A stretch of 61,258 nucleotides of DNA, from NCBI GenBank assembly GCA_964627125.1, contig CAZVJQ010000007.1, positions 1-61,258 of the forward strand, read 5' to 3'. The position numbers and the translations under genes are program-made. A model generated the notes under the pieces. The model was not told where the DNA came from and ran no database searches. It was given only the letters and a program-made list of their open reading frames with translations. The stretch is from Fastidiosipila sp964627125 (GTDB taxonomy: Bacteria > Bacillota > Clostridia > Saccharofermentanales > Fastidiosipilaceae). The number at the start of each line of letters is the position of its first letter. Within the stretch, counting starts at the first letter, position 1. Shown here one piece after another: positions 51,934-61,037 of this stretch.

Positions 51934-54051
51934 TTGGATAATAATAAAAATTATGATGAACTCTTCGCCAAAGAAGAGGCATATTTAGAAGAAACTCTAA
52001 ACTATTTAAGAGAGAGAATCTCATATTTAGTGAAGAATAATCTAAGACGTGAAGAAGAATCCATTGAATTGAAGAAAATGGCTTATGACCAAGGGCTCGA
52101 GATGAGAGAGACCGACGGTAACAGCCACTTCGATTCATCCATGGTGCAAAATGAACTAAGAGAATTAGCTGAAATTATTTATTACCAAAGCACAGAATAC
52201 CAACTCCTAAGTCGCTTATACAATAGACCATTCTTCGGGCACATCGATTTCAAATTCGATGGTGACGAAGAAACTAACGAAATTTACATCGGTCTAAAAG
52301 ATATAGTAGACACTGATCAATTAAAACAATATGCAGTTGACTGGAGAGCTCCAATAGCAAACCTCTACTACGACTATAATGAGTCAGGTCCTGCAAGCTA
52401 TATAAATAACGAAAATGAAATAACTGGCCAGCTTGAGAATAAATTTCAGTTAGTAGTTGAGAAAGCTAAACTTAAATCTGTCTTAGATACAGCTGAACAA
52501 ATCAATGATGAAGTTTTACAAATGATTCTAAGTCAGATGGGTACTGCTGGAATGAGAAATATTGTTGAGACAATTCAGGCTCAGCAAAATGAGATTATTA
52601 GATCTGAAATGAATAGAACTATTCTAGTTCAAGGTGTTGCAGGTTCAGGGAAAACCTCAATTGCTCTGCACAGAGCGGCCTATTTACTGTATCTAAATAA
52701 ACATATGCAAGCGGAGGATATGATTCTAATATCTCCAAGCGCTTCATTTGCAGCTTACATTGCTAGTGTTTTGCCTAGTTTAGGCGAGAGAAATATCTCT
52801 TATATGACTATGGAAGACTTGATTAGGGATGAGCTTAGCGATGCCTTTGGCCGTTATGAGACATATAATTTTGAAGAGGCGACTCGTGAAAAACTACAAG
52901 CTCTTTCTGAATTTAACTTAATCGATGAGATTGATGAGTTTGTGGAATTTTTCACAGATGCTGTGTTTACACCTAAGAGCATTAAGCTAGATGAAGAGTT
53001 AGTCATTAGCGCTGGGCAAATTTCTAGGATGTATAAGCATAATTTCTCCTTTATCCCAAGTTTTGCGAGAGAGGCAGAAATGCTAGCTCAGATTAATGAA
53101 AATGTTCTAAGTAACGAGCAGTTCCAAGAGCATCAGGAGCAAATTACTGAAGAGTTAAGTGAGATGTATTTGGTTAAGACTTTGGACAAAGTCTACCGCA
53201 TATTCACCGCCTGGCTAATTGAAAACAAAGGCTACTCAGCTGATTTATTTGTAGAAAAACAAGAAGAGACCTTCGATAAAGTAGACATGGGCTTAATGGC
53301 TCTTATTAAAGTTAAACTTTACGGTAAGTCAGACACCGACTGGGTTAAGCATTTAATTGTAGATGAAATGCAAGATCTCTTGCCAGTAGAACATGAACTC
53401 TTAAAACTACTATTCTCATCTCCAAGAACTGTCTTAGGTGATGAAAATCAGGCGGTTAGATATGAACTGCCAGAAGATTTCCTCAATAAATTAACTGAGC
53501 TTTATAAAAAGGATAAATTTAGAGTTGAAACATTTAGGCTGGATAAATCATATAGATCCACTAGCGAAATAACTAACTTCTCGAAGAAAATTATCAATGT
53601 AAATTCTATTCAAGCAATAGATAGACATGGGGAAGAAGTCCAAATTGTGGAACTAGCAGAAGGACAAGATAAAGAGTTGGCAAAAGAAATTTACCAAACT
53701 TTATTATCTTGGCGAGCAAAAGGCTTCAACAACGCTGCTGTAGTTGCAAAAGACAAGGATGAATTGTTATTCTTTAAAGAAGAATTGAATAGACTCATGA
53801 GTGAAGATAGCGATTCAGATAATTTTGTCTTAAATACCTATTTAAGAGATGAAGATGAGTTCGCAGTAACACTGACAGATATTGCAGGCTCAAAAGGTAT
53901 TGAATTTGATGGAGTAATCATTTTAAATGCCAACAAAAACAATTATAATACTAACTTAGATAGGACAAAACTTTATGTCGCTTGTACAAGACCGCTGCAT
54001 GAACTAAAGATATATTCACTAGGTGAATTATCTGAATTCTTAGATTGTTAA
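51934..54051 (+). CDS. helD: HelD-type superfamily 1 helicase (RNA polymerase recycling)
   Basis: A 705-aa UvrD/Rep-like ATPase. The N-terminal coiled coil (residues 5-60) is the arm that enters the RNA polymerase secondary channel in HelD. The conserved VDWRAPIANLYYDY follows, then Walker A GVAGSGKTSIALHRAAYLLY (G234 to T241), IVDEMQDLLPVE (motif II), LDKSYRST and the C-terminal KGIEFDGVIILNA and LYVACTRPLHEL motifs. The TTG at 51934 has GGAGG 8 bases upstream; the in-frame ATG at 51928 is only 2 bases from it. It belongs to a unit with the SNF2 gene. Confidence 0.88.
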   Translation: MDNNKNYDELFAKEEAYLEETLNYLRERISYLVKNNLRREEESIELKKMAYDQGLEMRETDGNSHFDSSMVQNELRELAEIIYYQSTEYQLLSRLYNRPFFGHIDFKFDGDEETNEIYIGLKDIVDTDQLKQYAVDWRAPIANLYYDYNESGPASYINNENEITGQLENKFQLVVEKAKLKSVLDTAEQINDEVLQMILSQMGTAGMRNIVETIQAQQNEIIRSEMNRTILVQGVAGSGKTSIALHRAAYLLYLNKHMQAEDMILISPSASFAAYIASVLPSLGERNISYMTMEDLIRDELSDAFGRYETYNFEEATREKLQALSEFNLIDEIDEFVEFFTDAVFTPKSIKLDEELVISAGQISRMYKHNFSFIPSFAREAEMLAQINENVLSNEQFQEHQEQITEELSEMYLVKTLDKVYRIFTAWLIENKGYSADLFVEKQEETFDKVDMGLMALIKVKLYGKSDTDWVKHLIVDEMQDLLPVEHELLKLLFSSPRTVLGDENQAVRYELPEDFLNKLTELYKKDKFRVETFRLDKSYRSTSEITNFSKKIINVNSIQAIDRHGEEVQIVELAEGQDKELAKEIYQTLLSWRAKGFNNAAVVAKDKDELLFFKEELNRLMSEDSDSDNFVLNTYLRDEDEFAVTLTDIAGSKGIEFDGVIILNANKNNYNTNLDRTKLYVACTRPLHELKIYSLGELSEFLDC

Positions 54052-54066
54052 TTTTAGGAGGAAAAA

Positions 54067-54900
54067 TTGTCAATATTAGATTTAGATATTAATCCAGTAA
54101 ATCCTTCTAATCCTGCTATGCACGAAAGTGAGTCAGGTTCAAGTAATAAATTGCTTGAGCTATGTTTAAGATTTGGCTCTATGATGAATGAGTCAGGTGC
54201 AGAGAGTGCTAGAACTGAAGATAGTATTGAACGAATTCTTAGTGCATATGGCTCTGAGAATGTATCAGCATTTTCCTTACCAACATTAGTTTTAATTACA
54301 TTTAAGGATCAAGATGGAATTATCTTAACAAGCTCCAAGAGAATTGGTTCACAAGAAGATAATTTTGAAAAGATTGATGCTTTAAATAATCTATCCAGAG
54401 AGCTTGTAAATGAGCAAAAATCCTTAAGTTATTTTGAAACTGAGTTAGATGCTATTGCTGAAGTAGATAAAAGAGATTTGGTTATTAAATCTTTCTTAGG
54501 AATTATTTTCGCATCAATTGGGTTTAACTTTATTTTTGGTGGTGACTTTATAAATATGCTCGGTGTATTGATTGCATCGACATCCACTGCCTTCGTCAAT
54601 ACTCTGCTTTCTAGAGCTGAAATCAATAGTACATTTAATAATTTTACTTCAAGTTTTGTAGGTAATATTATTGTTGGTGCTTTAAGTAGTTATACCTTCT
54701 TAATTAACAACGTTAGTGCAGCGAGTATCGCTATCTTGATGGGTCTGGTGCCTGGAATGATGCTTACCAATTCAATTAGAGAGATACTTTCTAAAGGATA
54801 TACTTCAGGACTTAATAAATTGGCAGAAGGTATATTTGTTGCTGTGAGCTTGGCGATGGGGTCTGCTTTTGCCCTGATGATTACAAACTTAGGAGGTTAA
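54067..54900 (+). CDS. Threonine/serine exporter, cytosolic-plus-membrane subunit (ThrE N-terminal type, DUF1212)
   Basis: A 277-aa protein. About 135 soluble residues (LELCLRFGSMMNESGAESARTEDSIERI is the family hallmark near residue 30) precede about five membrane segments from FLGIIFASIGFNFIFGG onward. In Corynebacterium ThrE both halves are one protein; here, as in many Bacillota, they are two. The start is TTG with AGGAGG 5-6 bases upstream. The partner gene starts 1 base after its stop, so they are translationally coupled. Confidence 0.85.
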   Translation: MSILDLDINPVNPSNPAMHESESGSSNKLLELCLRFGSMMNESGAESARTEDSIERILSAYGSENVSAFSLPTLVLITFKDQDGIILTSSKRIGSQEDNFEKIDALNNLSRELVNEQKSLSYFETELDAIAEVDKRDLVIKSFLGIIFASIGFNFIFGGDFINMLGVLIASTSTAFVNTLLSRAEINSTFNNFTSSFVGNIIVGALSSYTFLINNVSAASIAILMGLVPGMMLTNSIREILSKGYTSGLNKLAEGIFVAVSLAMGSAFALMITNLGG

Positions 54901-54901
54901 G

Positions 54902-55432
54902 ATGGAAGAACTAGGTTCATTTTTAGTAGTTTTCATAGCAGTTATTCTTGCAACCATTGGTTATACCATGATTTATAAAGCTCCTAGACGTGTCTTACTC
55001 CACTGTATTATTGCAGCACTTTTAGGTTGGTACGCAAATGATATAGCAAATGTTTATTTTAATTTAGGAAGCATTGTAGCAGCTCTAGTAGCATCCATGG
55101 TTGTTGCCTTATACTCTGAAATAATGGCAAGAGTTGTAAAAGTACCTGTCAGTATAATTATGATTATCGGTGTTTTACCGCTTGTTCCTGGTTCCACAAT
55201 CTATTTTACAATTGAAGCTCTGATTCAAAATGAATTATCTAATGCTCTAAGCTTAGGTTTAGAAGCTATTGGTATCGCACTTGCACTAGCTATGGGAATG
55301 ATGGTTGTTTCTACTTTCGTGCAAATTTATTTTAAGACTCTAAAATTTTTAAGAACTAATAGGAAGAAGCCCGCAGATGAAACTCTTTTAATCGACATTG
55401 AGGAAGAAGAGGACGAATTTCCGGACAGTTAG
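54902..55432 (+). CDS. Threonine/serine exporter small membrane subunit (DUF3815)
   Basis: A 176-aa membrane protein with about five helices: FLVVFIAVILATIGYTMIY, LHCIIAALLGWYAND, IVAALVASMVVALYSEIMAR, IIMIIGVLPLVPGSTIYFTI (the conserved LPLVPGSTIY motif) and LGLEAIGIALALAMGMMVV. The tail is acidic. It completes the two-part ThrE exporter encoded just upstream. AGGAGG lies before the ATG. Confidence 0.85.
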   Translation: MEELGSFLVVFIAVILATIGYTMIYKAPRRVLLHCIIAALLGWYANDIANVYFNLGSIVAALVASMVVALYSEIMARVVKVPVSIIMIIGVLPLVPGSTIYFTIEALIQNELSNALSLGLEAIGIALALAMGMMVVSTFVQIYFKTLKFLRTNRKKPADETLLIDIEEEEDEFPDS

Positions 55433-55464
55433 TTCTAGATAATTAAATATTAAAGGAGAGTGTT

Positions 55465-57267
55465 ATGAGAAGAAATGAGTATCCGCGTCCGCAATTAGTG
55501 AGGAAGGATTGGTTGAATTTGAATGGAGAATGGGACTTCGCCTTTGATGAAGAAAATCAGGGTCTTAAAGAGTTATGGTATAAGAATTCTTATGACTTAG
55601 ATAAAACTATTGAAGTTCCTTTTACCTTCCAGTCAAAATTAAGTGGTTTAGAAGACAAGCGTCCAACAGAGGTAGTTTGGTATAAGAGGACTTTTGCACT
55701 TGCTGAAAACTTGGGAGAAGATCGCCTAATCCTACATTTTGGTGCAGTAGATTTCGAAGCTAAAGTATTTATTAATGGTCAATTAGTAGGTGAGCATGTA
55801 GGTGGTAGTACTCCTTTTAGTTTTGATATAACTAACTTAGTAGATGAATCTTTAGATCTGCAAACTATAACCTTAAGGGCATATGACCCAAGATATGATC
55901 AAACAATTCCTCGTGGTAAGCAAACCTGGCATGAAGAATCTCACTCGATCTGGTATACAAATACTACTGGTATTTGGCAAAGTGTCTGGCTAGAGCGTGT
56001 CCCTAAGACTTATATCAAGAGTGTATTTTATGACACTGATATAGACAATGGACAAGTTAAATTAAGAGTCCATTTAAATAAATTCCTAGAAGGGCTAAAG
56101 CTTGAATATAAGATTCTAAATAAAGGTGAAACTATAGCAAGTGGTAGTTTCAATCCACGCTCTACTAGTGATGAAATCACTGTTGAACTATTCCAAAGAG
56201 ACATTAATAGGAAAGTATTCCACGGCCATTTCCTATGGTCACCAGAAAATCCAAATCTTTTAGATGTAGAAATTAGATTAACTAAGGATGGCACAAGTCT
56301 TGATGAGATTGAGTCTTACTTTGGTATGCGTAAAGTTCATACTGAAAATGGCATGCTCTTCTTAAATAATAGACCTTACTACCTGAGACTTGCTTTAGAC
56401 CAAGGTTATTGGCCAGAATCTATTATGACTGCGCCAGACGATGAAGCATTCAAGAAAGATATTGAGTTAGCTAAAGGTCTTGGTTTCAATGGTGTTAGAA
56501 AACATCAGAAGGTTGAAGATCCACTATTCATGCATTGGGCTGATAAAATAGGTTTCCTAGTCTGGGGTGAGTCCGCTTCTGCCCAATATTTTAGTGAAAA
56601 AACAGTTGATTTAATTAGCCAAGAATGGAAAGAAATTGTTGAACGTGACTATAACCATCCATCAATTATTGCTTGGGTTCCATTTAATGAAAGCTGGGGA
56701 GTAAATGATATATCTAGAAATAAGCAAGAGCAGCACTTCACTCAAGCTCTATACCATTTAATTCATGCACTAGATACTACAAGATTAGTTATCTCTAATG
56801 ATGGTTGGGAGCACACCAAGAGCGACATAGTTTCTGTCCATAATTACTCACATGGTCAAATCGAAGAAGAGCGAAAATTTGCCAGATTTAAGAAAGATAC
56901 AGATGAACTTGAAGGTATTCTTGCAAGTGTTGCAGCAGATAGAGGCGTCTTCGCAGAAGGTTTCGGCTACGAAGGCCAACCAATAATGATGACTGAGTTT
57001 GGTGGAGTTGGATTTAAGTTTGGCGAGCAAGAAGGTTGGGGTTACACAAATGCCAAGAGTGTCGATGAATTCGTAGCGGAATACAAGAGAATTGCTGAAG
57101 TTCTATTAGATTCAAGTAGCATATCTGGTTTTTGCTACACCCAACTGTACGATGTAGAGCAAGAGATAAATGGTCTGCTAACTTATGACAGGCAGCCTAA
57201 ATGCGATATGGATGAAATCAAGAAGATAAATGAAGCATTCGCAAGTAAACGTGTAAGGCTTCCTTAG
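55465..57267 (+). CDS. GH2 family beta-glycosidase
   Basis: A 600-aa retaining glycosidase. The N-terminal sugar-binding and immunoglobulin-like domains start PRPQLVRKDWLNLNGEWDFA. In the barrel, E409 in FNESWG is the acid/base and E511 in MMTEFGG the nucleophile; GVRKHQKVEDPLFMHWADKIGFLVWGE is typical of the family. The absence of the lacZ-type N-terminal and C-terminal large domains puts it among short GH2 enzymes (beta-galactosidase, mannosidase or glucuronidase-like); I cannot choose. There is no signal peptide. AAGGAG precedes the ATG. A GH20 gene follows. Confidence 0.9.
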   Translation: MRRNEYPRPQLVRKDWLNLNGEWDFAFDEENQGLKELWYKNSYDLDKTIEVPFTFQSKLSGLEDKRPTEVVWYKRTFALAENLGEDRLILHFGAVDFEAKVFINGQLVGEHVGGSTPFSFDITNLVDESLDLQTITLRAYDPRYDQTIPRGKQTWHEESHSIWYTNTTGIWQSVWLERVPKTYIKSVFYDTDIDNGQVKLRVHLNKFLEGLKLEYKILNKGETIASGSFNPRSTSDEITVELFQRDINRKVFHGHFLWSPENPNLLDVEIRLTKDGTSLDEIESYFGMRKVHTENGMLFLNNRPYYLRLALDQGYWPESIMTAPDDEAFKKDIELAKGLGFNGVRKHQKVEDPLFMHWADKIGFLVWGESASAQYFSEKTVDLISQEWKEIVERDYNHPSIIAWVPFNESWGVNDISRNKQEQHFTQALYHLIHALDTTRLVISNDGWEHTKSDIVSVHNYSHGQIEEERKFARFKKDTDELEGILASVAADRGVFAEGFGYEGQPIMMTEFGGVGFKFGEQEGWGYTNAKSVDEFVAEYKRIAEVLLDSSSISGFCYTQLYDVEQEINGLLTYDRQPKCDMDEIKKINEAFASKRVRLP

Positions 57268-57274
57268 AATTTGC

Positions 57275-57300
57275 ACTTTACTTTGGCCAAAGCAAAGTTT
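57275..57300 (+). terminator. Palindromic terminator after the GH2 gene
   Basis: CTTTACTTTGG and CCAAAGCAAAG form a self-complementary stem followed by TTTTT. The over-represented word GGCCAAAGC is in its middle (57285-57293). The loop would be tight, so pairing is likely to open at the centre. Confidence 0.5.
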
Positions 57301-57389
57301 TTAAGAATATAACATTTAATTAAAGAATAAATCCTGCTTAGCAGTTAGAATTAATTAAAGAACTTTATAAAATAAGTTAGGAGTTAGTA

Positions 57390-59327
57390 ATGGCAAAAAC
57401 AGATATATATGAAAGAAGTAGATTAGCTATTAATCCTTCTTCATTGAGTGTAGAAGAACGTGATGCTTTAGATAAGGTATCTTTAGTTTTAGATATAGAG
57501 CTAAGTACTATGGATGGCATTGCTTTGACCACTAAAAGAAGCGCTGGAAATGAGTTAGTCGTTGAGTTCGTTGGAAGTGACGAAATAATGATTTCTTATC
57601 CAGATATAAGAGCTTTTGCTAGAGGTTTATCACACCTGAGAGATGTCTTAGAGCGCGGGGTAGCGGTAAGAGAACAAATTCATTTTGAAGATTTAGGATT
57701 TATGGTTGATCTATCTAGAAATGCGGCACTAACAGTAGATAGCATTAAACTATTGCTAAATTACTTAGCAGTTATGGGGTATAACAACTTATTCTTATAC
57801 ATTGAAGACGTGTACGAAGTAGCAGATTATCCATACTTCTCATACCAAAGAGGTACATACACACAAGATGATTTAAGAGAGATTGATGATTATGCAGACA
57901 GCTTAGGAATTGAAGCGATTCCATGTATGCAAACTCTCGCTCACTTGAAAAACACCTTGCGCTGGCCACATTCACGCGGCATGAAGGATACTGAAGATGT
58001 ACTTTTAGTTGGTGCTGATAAAACTTATGAATTTATCGCTGCTATGTTGAAGTCATTGAGTGAATCTTTAAGAACAAGAAGAATCCACATAGGTATGGAT
58101 GAAGCTTGGAGATTAGGTCGTGGTGTATACCAAGACATTAATGGACCTGAAGAAGGTTATAAGATTTTTGAGAAACACTTAAAGAGAGTTATTGAACTTT
58201 GTGATGCTGAGAACTATGAGCCAATGATTTGGTCAGATATGTACTTTAGATTTGCATCCAAACACCACTCATACTACGACATGGAATCACCTCTTACAGA
58301 AGAGATGAAGGCTGCAGTCCCTCAAGGTGTAGATTTAGTTTACTGGGATTACTACAACACTAAAGCTGAAGTAGTTAATGAGATGTTGAGTAGACATAAT
58401 GAAGTTAACGATAATGCCTGGTTTGCAGGTGGTATTTGGAACTGGAATGGTATTAAGACTAACCATGGAGTTATGTTTAGAACTACTGAAGTAGCTATAG
58501 ATGCTGCTAAGAAACAAAATATTAAGCATGTAATGACAACAGCATGGGGAGACAATGGTGCTGAAACTAGTGTGTTTGAAGCTCTGTTAGGCGCACAGTA
58601 CTTGGCTGAAATATCTTGGAATGATAAGTTGATTACTCGTTCAGAAACTGTTAGAAGATATAGCATTTCTACTGGTAGCGATGGTGAAGCCTACTACAAC
58701 ATGCGTTTCTTCGATGAAGTTCCAGGTGTCGAGAAAGATAATTTAACTATGCTTAATCCAAGTAAGTATATCCTCTGGTCAGATGTATTAAATGGGCTAT
58801 TTGATGCACATATTAATCCAATGGCAAGTGAGTTAATTACACACTACAGCGCTCTTGCAGATTATTATGATATTAAAGCTAATAACACTAGTGACCAAAA
58901 CAGACTCTTCTTCTTGCAGTCAGCTCAATTAGGAGATGTTCTAAGTAGAAAAGTTAAATTAACTGCGGAATTGAGATCTGCATATCTATTAGGTGAGAGA
59001 GTTAAATTGCAACACATTGTTGATTTCGACTTGCCTGAGCTAATTGCAGCAATGACAGATTTACAAGCTTTCACATTATCAATTTGGTATTTATACAATA
59101 AGCCGCAAGGTAGTGAAGTTATTGATATTAGATTTGGATCAACAATTACTAGATTGAAGACTGCTCTAGATAGAGTGGATGGCTATTTGAAGGGCGTTTA
59201 TGATCTTCTCCCTGAATTAGAGCAAGATAGATTGTCATATGATGGTCGTTCTGTAGAAGAGCTAGCTGAAAGACCACACATTAGATTAAATACATGGAAT
59301 AATATTGTTTCAGCGAACCCTGTGTAG
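57390..59327 (+). CDS. GH20 beta-N-acetylhexosaminidase (intracellular)
   Basis: A 645-aa protein. The catalytic Asp-Glu pair is D237-E238 in IHIGMDEAW; supporting barrel pieces are FEDLGFMVDLSRNAA (conserved start of strand one), YNNLFLYIEDVYEV, LRWPHSRGM and AWFAGGIWNWNG. There is no signal peptide, so it works on imported oligosaccharides. Substrate assistance by the N-acetyl group is the family mechanism. The C-terminal 200 residues form a helical domain found in the cytosolic GH20 group. AGGAG precedes the ATG. It is close to GH2, suggesting co-digestion of a glycan with beta-linked hexosamine. Confidence 0.9.
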   Translation: MAKTDIYERSRLAINPSSLSVEERDALDKVSLVLDIELSTMDGIALTTKRSAGNELVVEFVGSDEIMISYPDIRAFARGLSHLRDVLERGVAVREQIHFEDLGFMVDLSRNAALTVDSIKLLLNYLAVMGYNNLFLYIEDVYEVADYPYFSYQRGTYTQDDLREIDDYADSLGIEAIPCMQTLAHLKNTLRWPHSRGMKDTEDVLLVGADKTYEFIAAMLKSLSESLRTRRIHIGMDEAWRLGRGVYQDINGPEEGYKIFEKHLKRVIELCDAENYEPMIWSDMYFRFASKHHSYYDMESPLTEEMKAAVPQGVDLVYWDYYNTKAEVVNEMLSRHNEVNDNAWFAGGIWNWNGIKTNHGVMFRTTEVAIDAAKKQNIKHVMTTAWGDNGAETSVFEALLGAQYLAEISWNDKLITRSETVRRYSISTGSDGEAYYNMRFFDEVPGVEKDNLTMLNPSKYILWSDVLNGLFDAHINPMASELITHYSALADYYDIKANNTSDQNRLFFLQSAQLGDVLSRKVKLTAELRSAYLLGERVKLQHIVDFDLPELIAAMTDLQAFTLSIWYLYNKPQGSEVIDIRFGSTITRLKTALDRVDGYLKGVYDLLPELEQDRLSYDGRSVEELAERPHIRLNTWNNIVSANPV

Positions 59328-59351
59328 GTTTTTAAATATTTAGAATTAATG

Positions 59352-59379
59352 CAGCCTTTCCAATTGGAGAGGCTGTTTT
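59352..59379 (+). terminator. Terminator after the GH20 gene
   Basis: CAGCCTTTCC-AATT-GGAGAGGCTG, a 10-bp stem with one G-U, then TTTT. Confidence 0.8.
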
Positions 59380-59380
59380 G

Positions 59381-59485
59381 CTACTCTCTGATAAGTTCAA
59401 GTATAAGGGCTGGTTCAACTACTTGCGATGGATATGATTCCATAATCATTGTGTTTTGAGATGAGTTTATAGCTATCAAATCCAT
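59381..59485 (-). CDS. Possible 34-aa small protein downstream of the antiporter
   Basis: An ATG with GAGG 8 bases upstream opens a 34-codon frame, MDLIAINSSQNTMIMESYPS and so on, ending in TAG. I recognise no family. It may be a remnant of a truncated gene or chance; the strand matches the antiporter. Confidence 0.25.
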   Translation of the reverse strand: MDLIAINSSQNTMIMESYPSQVVEPALILELIRE

Positions 59486-59574
59486 TGTTTCAAACCTCAT
59501 TATTATTGATGCTCGTACTTGGAAACATATCCAAAATTGATTGTCGTTTGTGGGAACATATCAACAGCTTTTAT

Positions 59575-60798
59575 TTATACTTCAGTGGAAGCTTTTTTAC
59601 TGAAACCTCTATCGGTTTCATATTCTTTCGTCAACAGCCTCTTATATGATCGATCAATTAGTAAAGCCCCGATAGGTGCTGTTATGATTATTGATACAAC
59701 TGCTACCGTTAAAATAATCTCTCCAGAAACTAACCCCATCGCCAAAGGTAACCCGCCAATAGCTGCCTGAACCGTTGCTTTAGGCATATAGGCAAATCCT
59801 GAAAAAATTCTCTCTTTGTAATTCAATTTTGTTCTTATGAGACTCATATAAACTCCCACTAATCTAAATAATATCACGCCAATTATTAGTAGAATCGATA
59901 AAAAACCAGCATCTAAAGCATACTTTATATTAACAGTTGCACCTACAAGCACAAAAAGTAGCACCTCTGCCCCAACCCACAATTTTGAAAACTTTCCTGC
60001 AAGGCGTTTAGATACTTCATATTTTTTTTGTTGAACAGATGCCCCTAATGCCATTACAGCCAGTAACCCAGAGAATCCAACAACCCCAGTCATTGAATGC
60101 TCCAATGTAACAAGTAAAAATGATACCGAAAGAATAATGATCACTTTGCCAGTATCTCTGATGTGAAATTTACTAAATAAAAACGAAAGTACTAGTCCTA
60201 CTATGACTCCACCCGCCAGACCCAAGATAATCGATGTGGGTATAGTTAAAAAATGGGCAGGGGTAATACTACCACTCTGGGCCAATCCCGTAAAAGCAGT
60301 AAAAAGCACAATTACAAAAACATCATCTACTGAAGCCCCAGCCATAATCATTTGGGGTATACTTTTATCTCTACCATAACCACTTTCCATTAGCTTAAGC
60401 ATTCGTGGAACTATAACAGCAGGCGAAACGGCTGCAACAACTGTACCCATTATTGCAGCATCCAAAAGGCTAATTCCTAAAAGCTTTGGGGCTAAAAGTA
60501 ACATACCAATAATTTCAAAACAAGCTGGGACAAAACACATAAGTATCGCAGGACGACCCACTTTTTTTAAATCTCTAATATCAAGATTCAGCCCTGCTCT
60601 AGTTAATATGATTATCAAAGCTATTTGCCTTAAATCTGTTGATGTTTCCAAAATAACAGGATCAAGTAAGTTTAATACATAAGGTCCTAATAAAATACCA
60701 GTCAAGAGCATTCCTAGTAACTTTGGCAGTTTAAATTTTTCAAATATCTTCCCAAGCGCCATACCGCTTAAGAATATTAGTGCAAGTGATAACAACAT
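59575..60798 (-). CDS. CPA2-family cation:proton antiporter under a fluoride riboswitch
   Basis: A 407-aa membrane protein with about 12 helices. The ATG at 60798 has GGGAG 8 bases upstream; longer in-frame starts to 60870 would run through the riboswitch. Helix one is LLSLALIFLSGMALGKIFEK, then LPKLLGMLLTGILLGPYVL and IILTRAGLNLD; the unwound-helix segments GTVVAAVSPAVIVPRML and MAGASVDDVFVIVLF carry the conserved acidic pair (V-D-D) used for ion binding. Antiporters of this class are known partners of fluoride riboswitches, where they probably aid fluoride or pH tolerance. The strand and style differ from the preceding genes. Confidence 0.85.
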   Translation of the reverse strand: MLLSLALIFLSGMALGKIFEKFKLPKLLGMLLTGILLGPYVLNLLDPVILETSTDLRQIALIIILTRAGLNLDIRDLKKVGRPAILMCFVPACFEIIGMLLLAPKLLGISLLDAAIMGTVVAAVSPAVIVPRMLKLMESGYGRDKSIPQMIMAGASVDDVFVIVLFTAFTGLAQSGSITPAHFLTIPTSIILGLAGGVIVGLVLSFLFSKFHIRDTGKVIIILSVSFLLVTLEHSMTGVVGFSGLLAVMALGASVQQKKYEVSKRLAGKFSKLWVGAEVLLFVLVGATVNIKYALDAGFLSILLIIGVILFRLVGVYMSLIRTKLNYKERIFSGFAYMPKATVQAAIGGLPLAMGLVSGEIILTVAVVSIIITAPIGALLIDRSYKRLLTKEYETDRGFSKKASTEV

Positions 60799-60828
60799 AT
60801 AATTCTCTCCCATCTTTACGTAGGCAAT

Positions 60829-60920
60829 AAAAAAGCCGATGAGCCTGCGATATTTTGTCGCAGAAGTCATCGCTTTACAAGCGGTTTAGGTTATTAACCA
60901 AGGGAGAACTTCATTCCCAT
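60829..60920 (-). ncRNA. Fluoride riboswitch (crcB motif) with terminator platform
   Basis: On the minus strand GGGAATGAAGTTCTCCC (60902-60918) is the first hairpin; after a small extra GGTT/AACC hairpin comes AAACCGCTTGTAAAGCGATG and ACTTCTGC. GAAGT can pair with ACTTC to form the pseudoknot. This matches the crcB consensus: a GAUG-like loop, AAAC linker, short GC hairpin, then GAUGnCUUC. Downstream, GATGA and CTGCGA can instead pair with TCGCAG and TCATC to form a terminator followed by T6 (60829-60834). The two folds share GATGACTTC, so ligand binding should prevent termination and turn the antiporter on. Confidence 0.8.
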
Positions 60921-60949
60921 TTAAATACATTATTATATATGATATTATT

Positions 60950-60955
60950 TGTCAA
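60950..60955 (-). promoter_or_regulatory. -35 element for the fluoride-riboswitch transcript
   Basis: A perfect TTGACA on the minus strand, followed by an AT-only stretch (ATATATAATAATG) that can supply the -10. Confidence 0.5.
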
Positions 60956-61037
60956 TCGAAAATTTGACTTCTTAATCATTCTAATTCTTTAACTATTTCA
61001 GTATTTCTATCTGCGGTATTCTAAGGAACTGACTCTT

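Noticed and set aside
59519..59770. Plus-strand 83-codon frame overlapping the antiporter
   Set aside because: It is antisense to the conserved antiporter C-terminus and has no ribosome binding site.
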